From Gottfriedia luciferensis (lineage in GTDB: Bacteria > Bacillota > Bacilli > Bacillales > Bacillaceae_G): a stretch of 64,000 nt of DNA. A program made the translations under genes and the position numbers. Below, in pieces: positions 28,946 through 38,610 of the stretch. How positions within the stretch are numbered: position 1 is the first letter of the stretch; each line of letters starts with the position of its first letter. A model generated the notes under the pieces. That model saw only the letters and a program-made list of their open reading frames with translations. It did no database searches and had not been told where the DNA came from. The stretch is taken from contig NZ_MDKC01000002.1 of the NCBI RefSeq assembly GCF_001712755.1, forward strand, positions 310,001-374,000, read 5' to 3'.

Positions 28946-29996
28946 AGGATTAATCGAAAAATATTCAAATTTATTACCAATAAATGAAGAAACACCAAAA
29001 TTAACTTTAAATGAAGGGAATACGCCATTACTATTTTTACCTCACTTATCAGAGGAGTGGGGAATTGAATTATATGTTAAGTTAGAAGGGCTAAACCCAA
29101 CAGGTTCATTTAAAGATCGTGGGATGGTAATGGCAGTTGCTAAGGCAAAGGAAGCAGGAAGTTCAGCAATTATTTGTGCATCGACAGGTAATACATCTGC
29201 TGCCGCTGCTGCTTATGCTGCAAGAGCTGGTATGAAATGTTTTGTTATTATTCCTAATGGCAAAATTGCATACGGTAAACTTGCGCAAGCTGTCATGTAT
29301 GGAGCACATATCATTAGCATCGATGGAAATTTTGATCACGCATTACAAATGGTAAGAAAAATTAGTGAGTCTGAACCAATTACACTAGTAAATTCTGTAA
29401 ACCCATATCGAATCGAGGGCCAGAAAACAGCTGCATTCGAAATTTGTGAGCAATTGGAAGAAGCTCCAGATATATTAGCAATTCCAGTTGGAAATGCAGG
29501 GAATATTACAGCTTATTGGAAAGGATTTAATGAATACAATTTATCAAAAGGTTATCAATTACCTAAAATGCATGGTTTTCAAGCAGAAGGTGCAGCACCA
29601 ATTGTTAATAATAAAAAGATTGATAATCCCGAAACAATTGCAACAGCAATTCGAATTGGTAACCCAGCAAGCTGGGATCACGCGGTAAATGCAATTGGGC
29701 AATCAAACGGTGCAATCGATAGTGTATCAGATGAGGAAATCCTACAAGCGTATAAATGGATTGCATCAAAAGAAGGCGTATTTGCAGAACCAGGTTCATG
29801 TGCAAGTATTGCTGGAGTATATAAACAAGTACAATCTGGTGTCATCAAAAAAGGCTCAAAAGTAGTAGCCATCTTAACAGGTAATGGATTAAAGGATCCA
29901 GATATCGCAATTCAATCAAGTAAAATTGAGCCAATCCTGTTACCGAATGAAGAAAAAATTGTATTAGAACATTTACAAGGTGTGGTTTCGATATGA
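28938..29996 (+). CDS. thrC: threonine synthase
   Basis: The 352-residue PLP enzyme converts O-phosphohomoserine to threonine. Lys59 in [11 protein letters not shown] is the PLP-binding lysine, and [13 protein letters not shown] is the phosphate-cup region. ATG 28938 is taken, with AGGTGA eight bases before it. This gives the same length as B. subtilis ThrC (352) and starts inside the end of hom. The stop overlaps the thrB start as ATGA. Confidence 0.95.
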   Translation: MYKGLIEKYSNLLPINEETPKLTLNEGNTPLLFLPHLSEEWGIELYVKLEGLNPTGSFKDRGMVMAVAKAKEAGSSAIICASTGNTSAAAAAYAARAGMKCFVIIPNGKIAYGKLAQAVMYGAHIISIDGNFDHALQMVRKISESEPITLVNSVNPYRIEGQKTAAFEICEQLEEAPDILAIPVGNAGNITAYWKGFNEYNLSKGYQLPKMHGFQAEGAAPIVNNKKIDNPETIATAIRIGNPASWDHAVNAIGQSNGAIDSVSDEEILQAYKWIASKEGVFAEPGSCASIAGVYKQVQSGVIKKGSKVVAILTGNGLKDPDIAIQSSKIEPILLPNEEKIVLEHLQGVVSI

Positions 29997-30901
29997 AAAA
30001 ACTTTTACAAATAACAGTTCCTGCAAGCACTGCAAATGTAGGACCTGGTTTTGATTCGATCGGTATCGCGTTAGATCGATACTTAACAATTGAGGTTTAT
30101 GATCACGATCAATATAGCTGTGAGGGATTTAGTGAATATTTAAAAGATATTCCACTTGATCATACAAATTTAATCTTAAAAACAGCAATTGATGTCGCAA
30201 AAGCAAATCATAAAACTTTGCCAACATGTCATTTAAAGCTTGAAAGTAATATTCCCTTAACAAGAGGTTTAGGAAGTAGTGCCTCAGCAATAGTAGGTGG
30301 CATTATACTAGCGAATGAACTTTGTAATCTTCAATTATCTCTAGAAGAACAGCTTAGAATCGCAACTGCAATTGAAGGTCATATGGATAATGTCGGAGCT
30401 TCACTTTATGGTGGCTTAGTTATTGGGACTTTTATAGATGGAAAAGCATATATCCAACACTCGACATTAAATAAAGTGTCAGTAGTAGCAATTATACCAA
30501 AATACGAATTAGAAACTGTTCATGCAAGAAATATATTACCTTCAACGATTCCTTATAAAGATGCTATACAATCTAGCAGCTTTAGTAATCTGTTAGTATC
30601 AGCACTATTAACGGAAAATTGGGCATTAGCAGGCGATATGATGAAACGAGATCTGTTTCACGAACCATATCGATGCAAAATTGTAAAAGAGCTAGAAACC
30701 CTAAAACAAATCGAATTACCTGAATATGTACATGGATTCGTATTAAGTGGCGCCGGTCCGACAGTACTAGCATTTGTTTCGATCGAAGGTTGTACTGAAG
30801 CAATTGACTATTTTACACGTTTATTTCCAAATTGTGATGTAAGTGAAATAAAAATAGAAAACAAAGGTGCAAAAGTAAAACATTCAATCCACTCGAATTA
30901 A
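29993..30901 (+). CDS. thrB: homoserine kinase
   Basis: The 302-residue GHMP kinase phosphorylates homoserine. The GHMP motif is at residues 89-99 ([11 protein letters not shown]), and the N terminus [16 protein letters not shown] is typical of ThrB. It is the last gene of hom-thrC-thrB with a four-base overlap to thrC. A strong terminator follows at 30.9 kb. Confidence 0.95.
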   Translation: MKKLLQITVPASTANVGPGFDSIGIALDRYLTIEVYDHDQYSCEGFSEYLKDIPLDHTNLILKTAIDVAKANHKTLPTCHLKLESNIPLTRGLGSSASAIVGGIILANELCNLQLSLEEQLRIATAIEGHMDNVGASLYGGLVIGTFIDGKAYIQHSTLNKVSVVAIIPKYELETVHARNILPSTIPYKDAIQSSSFSNLLVSALLTENWALAGDMMKRDLFHEPYRCKIVKELETLKQIELPEYVHGFVLSGAGPTVLAFVSIEGCTEAIDYFTRLFPNCDVSEIKIENKGAKVKHSIHSN

Positions 30902-30908
30902 AAGAAAG

Positions 30909-30942
30909 GCACTCAACTATGGAGAGTTGAGTGCTTTTTTAT
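30909..30942 (+). terminator. terminator of hom-thrC-thrB
   Basis: GCACTCAACT (30909-30918) pairs perfectly with AGTTGAGTGC (30925-30934), followed by TTTTTT. Eight bases after the thrB stop. Confidence 0.92.
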
Positions 30943-30962
30943 TTTTAAGATTAAATCTGAAG

Positions 30963-31180
30963 TGCAAATAAACAAGGTAGAGCTGCAAATAAAATCAGTG
31001 AAACTGCAAATAAAAAAGGTGAAACTGCAATTAAAATCTGTGGAGCTGCAAATAAAATAGCGGAAACTGCAATTAAATCTGTCAAGATGCAATTAAAAAA
31101 GCTAAAACTGCAAATAAAAATTGTCAAACTGCAATTAAAAAAATCGAGACTGCAAATAAAATCACTAAAACTGCAAATAG
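30963..31180 (+). repeat. second TGCAAWTAA array, 11 copies, 21-bp period
   Basis: Cores begin at 30963, 30984, 31005, 31026, 31047, 31068, 31088, 31109, 31130, 31151 and 31172. Nine of ten intervals are 21 bp and one is 20. The core is TGCAAATAA in seven copies (the last ending TAG) and TGCAATTAA in four. The 12-base spacers differ but mostly end in AAAC or GAGC. Like the first array it begins shortly after an operon terminator and has the same orientation relative to transcription. No gene is evident in it. Confidence 0.9.
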
Positions 31181-31255
31181 GAGCATGAATTATGAATAAA
31201 CTAAGCGAAAATCACGGGAATAAACAATAAATAAGAATAAGGAATCAATAATTCT

Positions 31256-31390
31256 TTATTTTTCTCGTTCTTTCATATATTTTTCCGCAAGTAATTGTTT
31301 AACTTGATTATATGTCAAACCAGAATTTGCATTTTTTCTTTTCACTTCGTTTATGTCAGTTCCAGTTATCGTAAAACGTTTATCTTTCAT
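31256..31390 (-). CDS. small protein resembling gamma-type spore protein N terminus
   Basis: A 44-codon minus-strand frame starts with ATG at 31388-31390 and stops at 31256-31258. TGGAGA lies nine bases upstream of the start. The product contains TGTDINEVKRKNANSG, close to the (S/T)GT...EVKxxNAxS pattern of gamma-type small acid-soluble spore proteins, then LTYNQVKQLLAEKY. It would be basic and soluble. The family link is from memory and partial, but the ribosome site and composition argue for a real gene. Confidence 0.55.
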   Translation of the reverse strand: MKDKRFTITGTDINEVKRKNANSGLTYNQVKQLLAEKYMKEREK

Positions 31391-31537
31391 TTGGTTTCAT
31401 CTCCAAAACAAAATTATATAATCTTATTATTTATTAGTTAAATGGAAAATATCCAAAAGGATTGATTAAAAGAGCAATTAAATTAATTAGTAAGATATGT
31501 TAAAATTATAAAGATAAATAGAGTAGGAGATAAAACC

Positions 31538-31912
31538 ATGCATGAGATTTTCTTTGGGTTATTAGGTTTCATATTTCGCTTAATATCTTGGTTTGTTATC
31601 GAAATAATCGCTCAATTTTTCTTTGATTATTTGCCAAAAAAATTTTTTGGTTATTCGTTTTATGAGAAAGATGTGGAATTGATTGAAAAGAGAATTACTA
31701 TATTGAAAAAAGAAGAGTGGTTTAAACCATATGAAATGTATTTACTAGAAATATCACAAAGAAAGAGTATTCAAAGGTTAATTTTAAAAGCAAATATGCA
31801 TGAAATTATATCTATTGTTGAAAAGAGAAATGAATTCTTAACTGAATTAGATCGGCGATTATTTGACCTAAATCCAAATGGAAGTAGAAATAGAAAAACG
31901 AGCCTAGATTAA
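31538..31912 (+). CDS. membrane-anchored hypothetical protein
   Basis: The 124-residue product has a hydrophobic N terminus (about residues 4-28), then an amphipathic helical region with many charged residues. No motif recognised. The start ATG is preceded by GTAGGAG. It converges on the LysM-3D gene with a shared terminator between them. Confidence 0.6.
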   Translation: MHEIFFGLLGFIFRLISWFVIEIIAQFFFDYLPKKFFGYSFYEKDVELIEKRITILKKEEWFKPYEMYLLEISQRKSIQRLILKANMHEIISIVEKRNEFLTELDRRLFDLNPNGSRNRKTSLD

Positions 31913-31926
31913 AGGCTCGTTTTCTT
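31895..31926. terminator. bidirectional terminator between convergent genes
   Basis: AAAACGAGCC pairs with GGCTCGTTTT across a nine-base loop. The A run on the left and T run on the right let it act for both the rightward membrane protein and the leftward LysM-3D gene. It overlaps the 3' end of the former. Confidence 0.8.
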
Positions 31927-32485
31927 ATTTTTTATAAACTTTTACAGTAACTGTTTTAACTCCCCATTTTTGGGCATTTTTCTGACTTGGGATAAATACA
32001 TCAATTTTATTTCCTTTTAGAGAACCACCAGTATCTCCAGCAATTGCATAGCCATAGCCTTCTACATATACTTTAGAACCTAAAGGAATTACTTTTGGAT
32101 CAACAGAAATAACTTTTGCTTTTGGATTCTTTTTTAAATCTATGCCAGTAGCTGTTTTACCACTACATCCTTTACAGCTACCAGTGTAAGCTGTAGCTTT
32201 CATTTTAATTACTTTATAAGGTGTAGCAGCTTTAGCTGTTGTTTTTTTAGTTGTTGTTGTTTTTTTCTTAGTTGCCGGTTTAATTTGTAATACTTGATTT
32301 ACTTTAATTAGGTCTGATTTTAAATGGTTCCAAGATTTAATCTGAGAAACTGTTACCTTTTGTTTTTTTGCGATAGCAGATAAAGTATCACCAGATTTAA
32401 CTTTGTATGTTGCTGCGTATGTATTTGTCGTAAATCCCATTGTTAGAATAACAGTAGTAACAAAACATGTCATTAATTTTTTCAT
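31925..32485 (-). CDS. secreted LysM and 3D-domain cell-wall protein
   Basis: The 186-residue protein has a signal peptide (MKKLMTCFVTTVILTMGFTTNTYA) and one LysM repeat (about 26-69, YKVKSGDTLSAIAKK). A Lys/Thr-rich linker follows, then a C-terminal 3D domain with the three conserved aspartates in TGIDL, AGDTGG and KIDVF. This arrangement is like B. subtilis YocH; related 3D domains are MltA-like and act on peptidoglycan. It should work in the cell wall. The ATG has a GGAGCGG ribosome site on the minus strand. Confidence 0.85.
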   Translation of the reverse strand: MKKLMTCFVTTVILTMGFTTNTYAATYKVKSGDTLSAIAKKQKVTVSQIKSWNHLKSDLIKVNQVLQIKPATKKKTTTTKKTTAKAATPYKVIKMKATAYTGSCKGCSGKTATGIDLKKNPKAKVISVDPKVIPLGSKVYVEGYGYAIAGDTGGSLKGNKIDVFIPSQKNAQKWGVKTVTVKVYKK

Positions 32486-33113
32486 ATTTCCCGCTCCTGT
32501 CCATCTTCTATGTATAATACTTTACCATGGGAATGTGACAGTAAGATTTCAGTAGTTTTATTTTATATTACAAATATATTACCTTTTTTTATAATTTTCT
32601 ATAAATTCTGCATAATAACTACAGTTCATTTCGACATAGTTCCAATTTAAGAATGTTCATCCCTGATTTATGAGCAAAGATCCTTGATTTTAAAGGGCTA
32701 AAAGAGGTGAATTGAAAAGTGAATAGGAAGATAGTTAATCAGTAAAAACTGTTCAATCAGGTAATAAATAGTCTAGAAAAACATACTTTTTTAGGACAAT
32801 TGAGATGGGTTTTATTAATTTAGAATTAAAAACTATGTAACATTTAGTGATGTTTTGTAATATTTGCTTTTAATTTAAGGCTAAACAGAAACTGAATTTT
32901 AGTTCTAAAAACTTCTAAATTTTACTAAAAACTAACTCAAACTGAATCGTGCTAAACATTTCTTTCTATTATAAATAGACAAAATGTACGATTACAGCAA
33001 AATTTAACAAGCTTGTGTAGGATTTAAAATTGGTAAAAGTAGTATGATTAGACTAAATATTTTGAATAATGTATAATAACAAATGTACTTAAAAAACCAA
33101 AAGGTGGGGTCGT
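32486..33113. other. divergent intergenic region
   Basis: This 628-base AT-rich gap separates two divergent genes and must hold both promoters. A TATAAT hexamer is at 33072-33077 ahead of the peptidase gene, without a good -35. I looked for a pair of WalR half-sites near the LysM-3D gene and found none convincing. No open frame with a ribosome site was seen. Confidence 0.45.
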
Positions 33114-34895
33114 ATGTCAACAAATACATATTCACTTACATGGGATTTAGATGTTTTCTTTAAAGGAGGCAGTGAATCTCCTGAATTCGCATCATACATA
33201 ATAGAAATTACCAATTTAGTAGAAAGAATTGAAAAACAAGTTTCTTTGTTTTCTGCTCCTAAAAGTAGTGATGAAGTTGAGGAATTAGCTGATATCATAG
33301 GTAATATTGAAGTAATAGGTAAGAAATTATCGCAAGCTAGTGGGTTTGTTAGCTGTTTACAAGCTCAAAATATGGCTGATCAAAAAGCTAATTTATTAAG
33401 AGGAAAGTTAACGCAGCTATATGCAACATTTTCTACGTCTTTAACAAAATTCCATAGTCAACTAACGAAAATTGAAGATTCTGTTTGGAAAGATATTTTA
33501 GAAACTGATGAGTTTAAGGGAATTTCTTTCGCATTAAATGAGCGTCGTCAAAATGCTAGTGAATTATTATCAGTTGAACAAGAGGCATTAATTACTGCCC
33601 TTTCAGTTGACGGATATCATGGTTGGGGCCAAATGTACGATACTGTTGTTGGAAAAATGCAGATCGAACATGATGATAAACTTTTATCTGTTGGTCAAGC
33701 ATCAAATCTATTTTCTTCTAAGGAACGCAATGTGCGTAAAGAGATTTTTGAAAAATGGGAAGAAACATGGGGAGAAGAGTCAGATTATTTCGCTAAAATA
33801 TTAAACCACCTTGCAGGTTTCCGTTTAAGTGTATATGGACAACGTGGATGGAATAATGTATTAAAAGAACCATTATCAATCAATCGTATGAGTCAAGAAA
33901 CACTTGATTCAATGTGGGGTGCGATAATCGACAATAAAGCGCCATTTGTTGAATATTTAGAAAGAAAAGCTAAATTACTAGGCGTAGATAAATTAAGTTG
34001 GTATGATTTAGATGCGCCTGTGGCTGATATTGATTCTACCGTTTCATATTCTGAAGGTGCAGAATTTATATTAGATCAATTTGGTAAATTTGGTGAAGAG
34101 TTAACTAGTTTTACAAAGATGGCTTTCGAAGATTCTTGGATTGAAGCGGAGGATCGTGCAGGTAAACGTCCAGGAGGTTTCTGTACAGGATTTCCTGAAA
34201 GCAGCCAATCACGTATTTTCATGACATATTCAGGTACACCTTCGAATGTTTCAACATTAGCACATGAATTAGGTCATGCTTTCCATTCATTTGCGATGAA
34301 AGATGTTCATACACTTAATAAATATTATGCGATGAATGTTGCTGAAACAGCTTCTACATTTGCAGAAATGATTGTAGCTGATGCAGCTGTTAAAAATGCG
34401 AGTTCCGATCAGGAACGTTTAGCTCTTTTAGAAGACAAAATTCAACGAAGTGTAGCATTTTATATGAATATTCATGCTCGCTTCTTGTTTGAAACGCGTT
34501 TTTATGAAGAGCGTAAAAATGGTGTTGTAAGTAAAAATAAAATAAATGAACTGATGGAAGAAGCTCAAAAAGAAGCGTATTGTGGGGCTTTAGAAGAGTA
34601 TCATCCACATTTCTGGGCATCAAAACTACACTTTTATATTACAGGTGTACCGTTCTATAACTTCCCATACACATTTGGATACTTATTCTCATTAGGAATT
34701 TATGCAAAAGCATTGGAAGAAGGAAAGAGCTATGAACAGAAATATATTGCTCTTTTAAAAGATACAGCTTCTATGACAGTTGAAGAATTAGCTCAAAAAC
34801 ATTTAGGTGTAGATTTAACAAAACGTGATTTTTGGGAGAAGGCAGTAAAACTATCTCTTAAAGACGTTGAAGAATTTTTATCAATCACTGAATGA
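33114..34895 (+). CDS. M3 family oligoendopeptidase (PepF/M3-type)
   Basis: The 593-residue zinc metallopeptidase has the active-site HELGH at residues 384-388 within STLAHELGHAFHSFA, and an upstream GGFCTGFPESSQSRIFMTYSG block typical of the family. It would cleave short peptides in the cytosol. It is a different branch from the second M3 peptidase in this window (603 residues, 40.96-42.77 kb). GGTGGGG precedes the ATG. A weak terminator follows the stop. Confidence 0.9.
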   Translation: MSTNTYSLTWDLDVFFKGGSESPEFASYIIEITNLVERIEKQVSLFSAPKSSDEVEELADIIGNIEVIGKKLSQASGFVSCLQAQNMADQKANLLRGKLTQLYATFSTSLTKFHSQLTKIEDSVWKDILETDEFKGISFALNERRQNASELLSVEQEALITALSVDGYHGWGQMYDTVVGKMQIEHDDKLLSVGQASNLFSSKERNVRKEIFEKWEETWGEESDYFAKILNHLAGFRLSVYGQRGWNNVLKEPLSINRMSQETLDSMWGAIIDNKAPFVEYLERKAKLLGVDKLSWYDLDAPVADIDSTVSYSEGAEFILDQFGKFGEELTSFTKMAFEDSWIEAEDRAGKRPGGFCTGFPESSQSRIFMTYSGTPSNVSTLAHELGHAFHSFAMKDVHTLNKYYAMNVAETASTFAEMIVADAAVKNASSDQERLALLEDKIQRSVAFYMNIHARFLFETRFYEERKNGVVSKNKINELMEEAQKEAYCGALEEYHPHFWASKLHFYITGVPFYNFPYTFGYLFSLGIYAKALEEGKSYEQKYIALLKDTASMTVEELAQKHLGVDLTKRDFWEKAVKLSLKDVEEFLSITE

Positions 34896-34910
34896 TAACT
34901 TTCTATGAGG

Positions 34911-34937
34911 AGGACTCGTTTAATTACGAGTTCTTTT
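34911..34937 (+). terminator. probable terminator
   Basis: GGACTCGT (34912-34919) pairs with ACGAGTTC (34926-34933) with one GU pair, followed by an interrupted T run. Confidence 0.5.
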
Positions 34938-35043
34938 CATGTTTTAAATGCCTTTATTAACATTTTTGTAGATTTATTAAAAAGAGATAAGAAAATACGG
35001 AGGGGTTTTTAATCATTACCTCTTTAGTAGGGGAGTGACTAAA

Positions 35044-36783
35044 GTGAATAGTTTTAAATTTTTAAAACCATATAAAATAACAATTTTCGCAAGCATAGTC
35101 TTTTTACTATTAGAATTAGTCGTTGAATTATTTCAACCATATATTTTATCTAATATCATTAACAATGGAATAGTTCACAAAGACATGGCTTATGTTACAA
35201 AATGGGGAATCGTCATGATCGTGTTATCGATCGTTGCTTTTATTGGAGGAGTATTAAATACTTTTTATGCAACTCATATTGCTCAAAGCTATTCATATAC
35301 GTTAAGGAAAACATTATTTGAGAAAGTACAAACTTTTTCATTTACGACGTTTAGTTATTTACCAACTTCATCAATCATTACTAGATTGACAAATGACGTT
35401 TCACAATTACAAAGTGCCGTATTTATGAGCTTAAGAATTATTTTGAGAGCACCATTAATCGTAACTGGTAGTGTCGTAATGGCATTAATTTTGAATTGGA
35501 AGCTTTCATTTATTCTATTTTTAATTTTACCTTTTTTATTTATCTTCCTAAATTGGATGGTTAAAAAAGGTAGAAGGCTATTTAAGAATGTTCAAGATAA
35601 TGTGGATATTGTAAATAGTGTGCTAAGAGAAAATTTAGTTGGAATGAAATTAATTAAGGCATTCGTACGAAATGACTATGAAAATAATCGATTTCAACAT
35701 ATAAATCAAAATTTAAAACAAAAAACCTCAGTTGCTTTACGAACAATGGAAATTACGATGCCAGTCATGCTTCTATTTATGAATGCTGCGGTTTTGATTG
35801 TATTGTGGTTTGGAAATAGTAAAGTACATTCACATGAAACAAATATTGGAGATATTGTTGCAATCGTAAATTATATTTCTCGTATTACTTCATCATTTAC
35901 TGTTTTTTCATTTATTATTAGTGCATTTTCAAGAATGAGAGCTTCTTCTGAACGGATCGATGAAATATTAACGATTGAAGAAGACTTTGTAGAAAAGAAT
36001 GAAGGAAACCAACTTACAGATCGATTGGAAGGAAAAATTCAAATCCATCAAGTTTCTTTCAGTTATCCTAACTCTGAAAAAGAGGTGTTAAAAAATATTT
36101 CATTTGTTGCATATCCTCAAACAACAATTGCGATATTGGGCTCAACAGGGTCTGGAAAAACTTCTTTATTCCAATTAATCCCTCGCTTATACGATGTTAA
36201 TTCTGGAACAATCTTAATTGATGATCAAGATATACGTAAAATAAACAGTAAGCAACTGAGAGGACAAATTGGATATGTACCACAAGAAGCTTTACTATTT
36301 ACAGGTACAATCAAAGAAAATTTACTAATGGGTAGAGAAAGTGCATCAGATGAGGAAGTTTATTTAGCTGCTAAACATGCACAAATTCACGATTCAATTT
36401 TGACTTTCCCAAATGGATATGAAAGTTTAATTGGTCAAAAAGGAGTTAACCTTTCTGGTGGTCAAAAACAAAGACTTTCGATTGCAAGAGCGATTCTTAG
36501 AAAACCTAGTATCTTATTACTTGATGATAGTACTAGTGCATTAGATTTAAAAACCGAAGCTAGTTTGATTGAAGCTCTAAAAAATTACGACTGCACCACA
36601 TTAATCATCACTCAAAAGATCAGCACAGCAAAAAATGCAGATAAAATATTAATTATAGATGAGGGTGAGCTTGTAGAAGAGGGTACACATGAATCTTTAT
36701 TAAAAAGTTCAAAATTATATAAAGCAATCTACTATTCACAATATGGAAGGGAGGAAATTCATAATGTTAAAGGAGCTAACTAA
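35044..36783 (+). CDS. ABC exporter half-transporter with degenerate ATP site
   Basis: The 579-residue protein has six N-terminal membrane helices and an ATPase domain. Walker A is GSTGSGKTS (366-374) and the signature is LSGGQ. The catalytic Glu after Walker B is Asp495 (LLLDDSTS) and the switch His is Gln524 (IITQKIS). It therefore looks like the inactive-site partner of a heterodimeric exporter such as BmrC or TM287. GTG 35044 is chosen, seven to eight bases after AGGGGAG. It overlaps its partner by 20 bases. Substrate unknown; multidrug export is usual in the class. Confidence 0.85.
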   Translation: MNSFKFLKPYKITIFASIVFLLLELVVELFQPYILSNIINNGIVHKDMAYVTKWGIVMIVLSIVAFIGGVLNTFYATHIAQSYSYTLRKTLFEKVQTFSFTTFSYLPTSSIITRLTNDVSQLQSAVFMSLRIILRAPLIVTGSVVMALILNWKLSFILFLILPFLFIFLNWMVKKGRRLFKNVQDNVDIVNSVLRENLVGMKLIKAFVRNDYENNRFQHINQNLKQKTSVALRTMEITMPVMLLFMNAAVLIVLWFGNSKVHSHETNIGDIVAIVNYISRITSSFTVFSFIISAFSRMRASSERIDEILTIEEDFVEKNEGNQLTDRLEGKIQIHQVSFSYPNSEKEVLKNISFVAYPQTTIAILGSTGSGKTSLFQLIPRLYDVNSGTILIDDQDIRKINSKQLRGQIGYVPQEALLFTGTIKENLLMGRESASDEEVYLAAKHAQIHDSILTFPNGYESLIGQKGVNLSGGQKQRLSIARAILRKPSILLLDDSTSALDLKTEASLIEALKNYDCTTLIITQKISTAKNADKILIIDEGELVEEGTHESLLKSSKLYKAIYYSQYGREEIHNVKGAN

Positions 36784-38599
36784 ACCTTTCCAATATAAAC
36801 ACTTACAATTATCAAAGGAAAAGAAGAAAAAGGAAGCTTCTCGAGCAGATAACGTTTCCTCAACATTGAAAAGAATATGGTCTTACCTAGCATTAATGAA
36901 AGGTAAATTAGTTGTCGTACTTTTAATGGTTTTAGCAAGTTCTGTACTCGGTTTATTAGGACCTGTATTAGTTGGCTATTCAATCGACCATTATATTCTA
37001 AAAGATAATTTAAGTGGTTTAAGTTGGTTAATCGTTGCTTTAGTGTTTATTTACTTAGGCTATTCAGCATCATTGTTTTTACAAAATTTTTGGATGATCG
37101 ATATTGCTCAAAACACTGTAACAAAAATGAGGACAGAATTATTTAATATGTTTCATAAATTACCTATGTCATTTTTTGAAAAAAGACAACATGGAGAGTT
37201 AATGAGCCGTGTAACAAATGACTTGGAAAATGTAAGTTCGACTTTAAATACATCAGTAATCCAAGTTTTTTCAAGTGTTTTAACTTTAATTGGTACGATT
37301 TCAGTGATGCTTTGGTACAGTCCAATCTTAACTTTACTGACTTTATCAATTGTTCCAGTTTTAATAATTGGTATAAAATGGATTACGCACCGTACTGGCC
37401 AACTCTATAAAATCCAGCAACGTAACTTAGGTGAGTTAAATGGATTTATTGAAGAAACTGTTTCAGGCCAAAGAATCATCAAAACTTTTTCTCAAGAAGA
37501 TAAAATGATTCGAGATTTTTTAAATAAAAATGAAAAATTGAAAAACTCAGGATTTTGGGCTTTTATCTTTGCCGGATTTATTCCTAAATTCATGAATGTA
37601 TTAAACAATGTAAGCTTTGCAATCATTGCAGGTATTGGTGGCTACTTTGCCTATAAAGGACATATCTCGATTGGTACAATTGTTGTATTTACTGAGTATT
37701 CAAGACAATTTACTCGACCACTAAACGATTTATCAAATCAGTTTAATACATTACTTTCTGCTATTGCTGGTGCTGAAAGAGTATTCTCAATCATCGATGA
37801 AGATATTGAAGCGATTGATGAATCCCACATAATTAACGATCAAAAAGTTATTCAAGGTGAAGTTGAGTATAAAAATGTTAATTTTTCTTATGGGAAGGAT
37901 TCAAATACATTAACAAATGTTTCATTCAAAGTATCACAAGGTGAGACAATTGCTCTAATCGGAGCAACTGGTGCAGGTAAAACTACAGTAGTAAATTTAC
38001 TTTCGCGCTTTTATCAAATCAATAGTGGTGATATACTCATAGATGGTGTAAGTATTGGACAATATTCTAGAAAAAATTTGAGACAGCAAATGGCATTTGT
38101 TTTACAAGATTCATTTTTATTTAAAGGAACAATTCGAGAAAATATTCGCTATGGTCGTTTAGATGCAACAGATGAAGAAGTAGAAGAGGCTGCAAAGCTT
38201 GCCAATGCACATAGTTTTATTATGAAATCTTCAAAAGGATATGATACAATCTTAAATCAAGATGATCAGCAAATTAGTCAAGGTCAAAAGCAACTTCTCT
38301 CAATTGCTCGAGCTATTCTAGCAGATCCTGCAATTTTAATTTTAGATGAAGCAACAAGTAGTATTGATACAATTACTGAAATTAAAATTCAAGAAGCTTT
38401 ACAAAGACTAATGCAAGGCCGAACAAGCTTTGTCATTGCTCATCGACTAAATACAATTAAAAATGCTAATCAAATACTTGTTTTGAAAAATGGAATGTGT
38501 ATAGAGAGAGGTTCACATGAAGAACTAATTGATAAACAAGGATTTTACTATGAATTAGTAAATCATCAAGGGATGAGTGAAGATCAGCATATACAATAA
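36764..38599 (+). CDS. ABC exporter half-transporter, catalytic partner
   Basis: The 611-residue protein has a charged 30-residue cytosolic N terminus, six membrane helices and an ATPase domain. Walker A is GATGAGKTT and Walker B ends in the catalytic Glu529 (LILDEATS); the switch His is kept (IAHR). Its signature is altered to ISQGQ (504-508), which would pair with the degenerate Walker site of the preceding protein. The two thus make one good and one poor ATP site. ATG 36764 follows GAAGGGAGG. Sizes resemble YfiB/YfiC of B. subtilis. Confidence 0.85.
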   Translation: MLKELTKPFQYKHLQLSKEKKKKEASRADNVSSTLKRIWSYLALMKGKLVVVLLMVLASSVLGLLGPVLVGYSIDHYILKDNLSGLSWLIVALVFIYLGYSASLFLQNFWMIDIAQNTVTKMRTELFNMFHKLPMSFFEKRQHGELMSRVTNDLENVSSTLNTSVIQVFSSVLTLIGTISVMLWYSPILTLLTLSIVPVLIIGIKWITHRTGQLYKIQQRNLGELNGFIEETVSGQRIIKTFSQEDKMIRDFLNKNEKLKNSGFWAFIFAGFIPKFMNVLNNVSFAIIAGIGGYFAYKGHISIGTIVVFTEYSRQFTRPLNDLSNQFNTLLSAIAGAERVFSIIDEDIEAIDESHIINDQKVIQGEVEYKNVNFSYGKDSNTLTNVSFKVSQGETIALIGATGAGKTTVVNLLSRFYQINSGDILIDGVSIGQYSRKNLRQQMAFVLQDSFLFKGTIRENIRYGRLDATDEEVEEAAKLANAHSFIMKSSKGYDTILNQDDQQISQGQKQLLSIARAILADPAILILDEATSSIDTITEIKIQEALQRLMQGRTSFVIAHRLNTIKNANQILVLKNGMCIERGSHEELIDKQGFYYELVNHQGMSEDQHIQ

Positions 38600-38610
38600 A
38601 GGGTGGAAGC

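Noticed and set aside
32486-32640. WalR binding site upstream of the LysM-3D gene
   Set aside because: A TGTAAT half-site is present on the minus strand but no second half-site at the required spacing.
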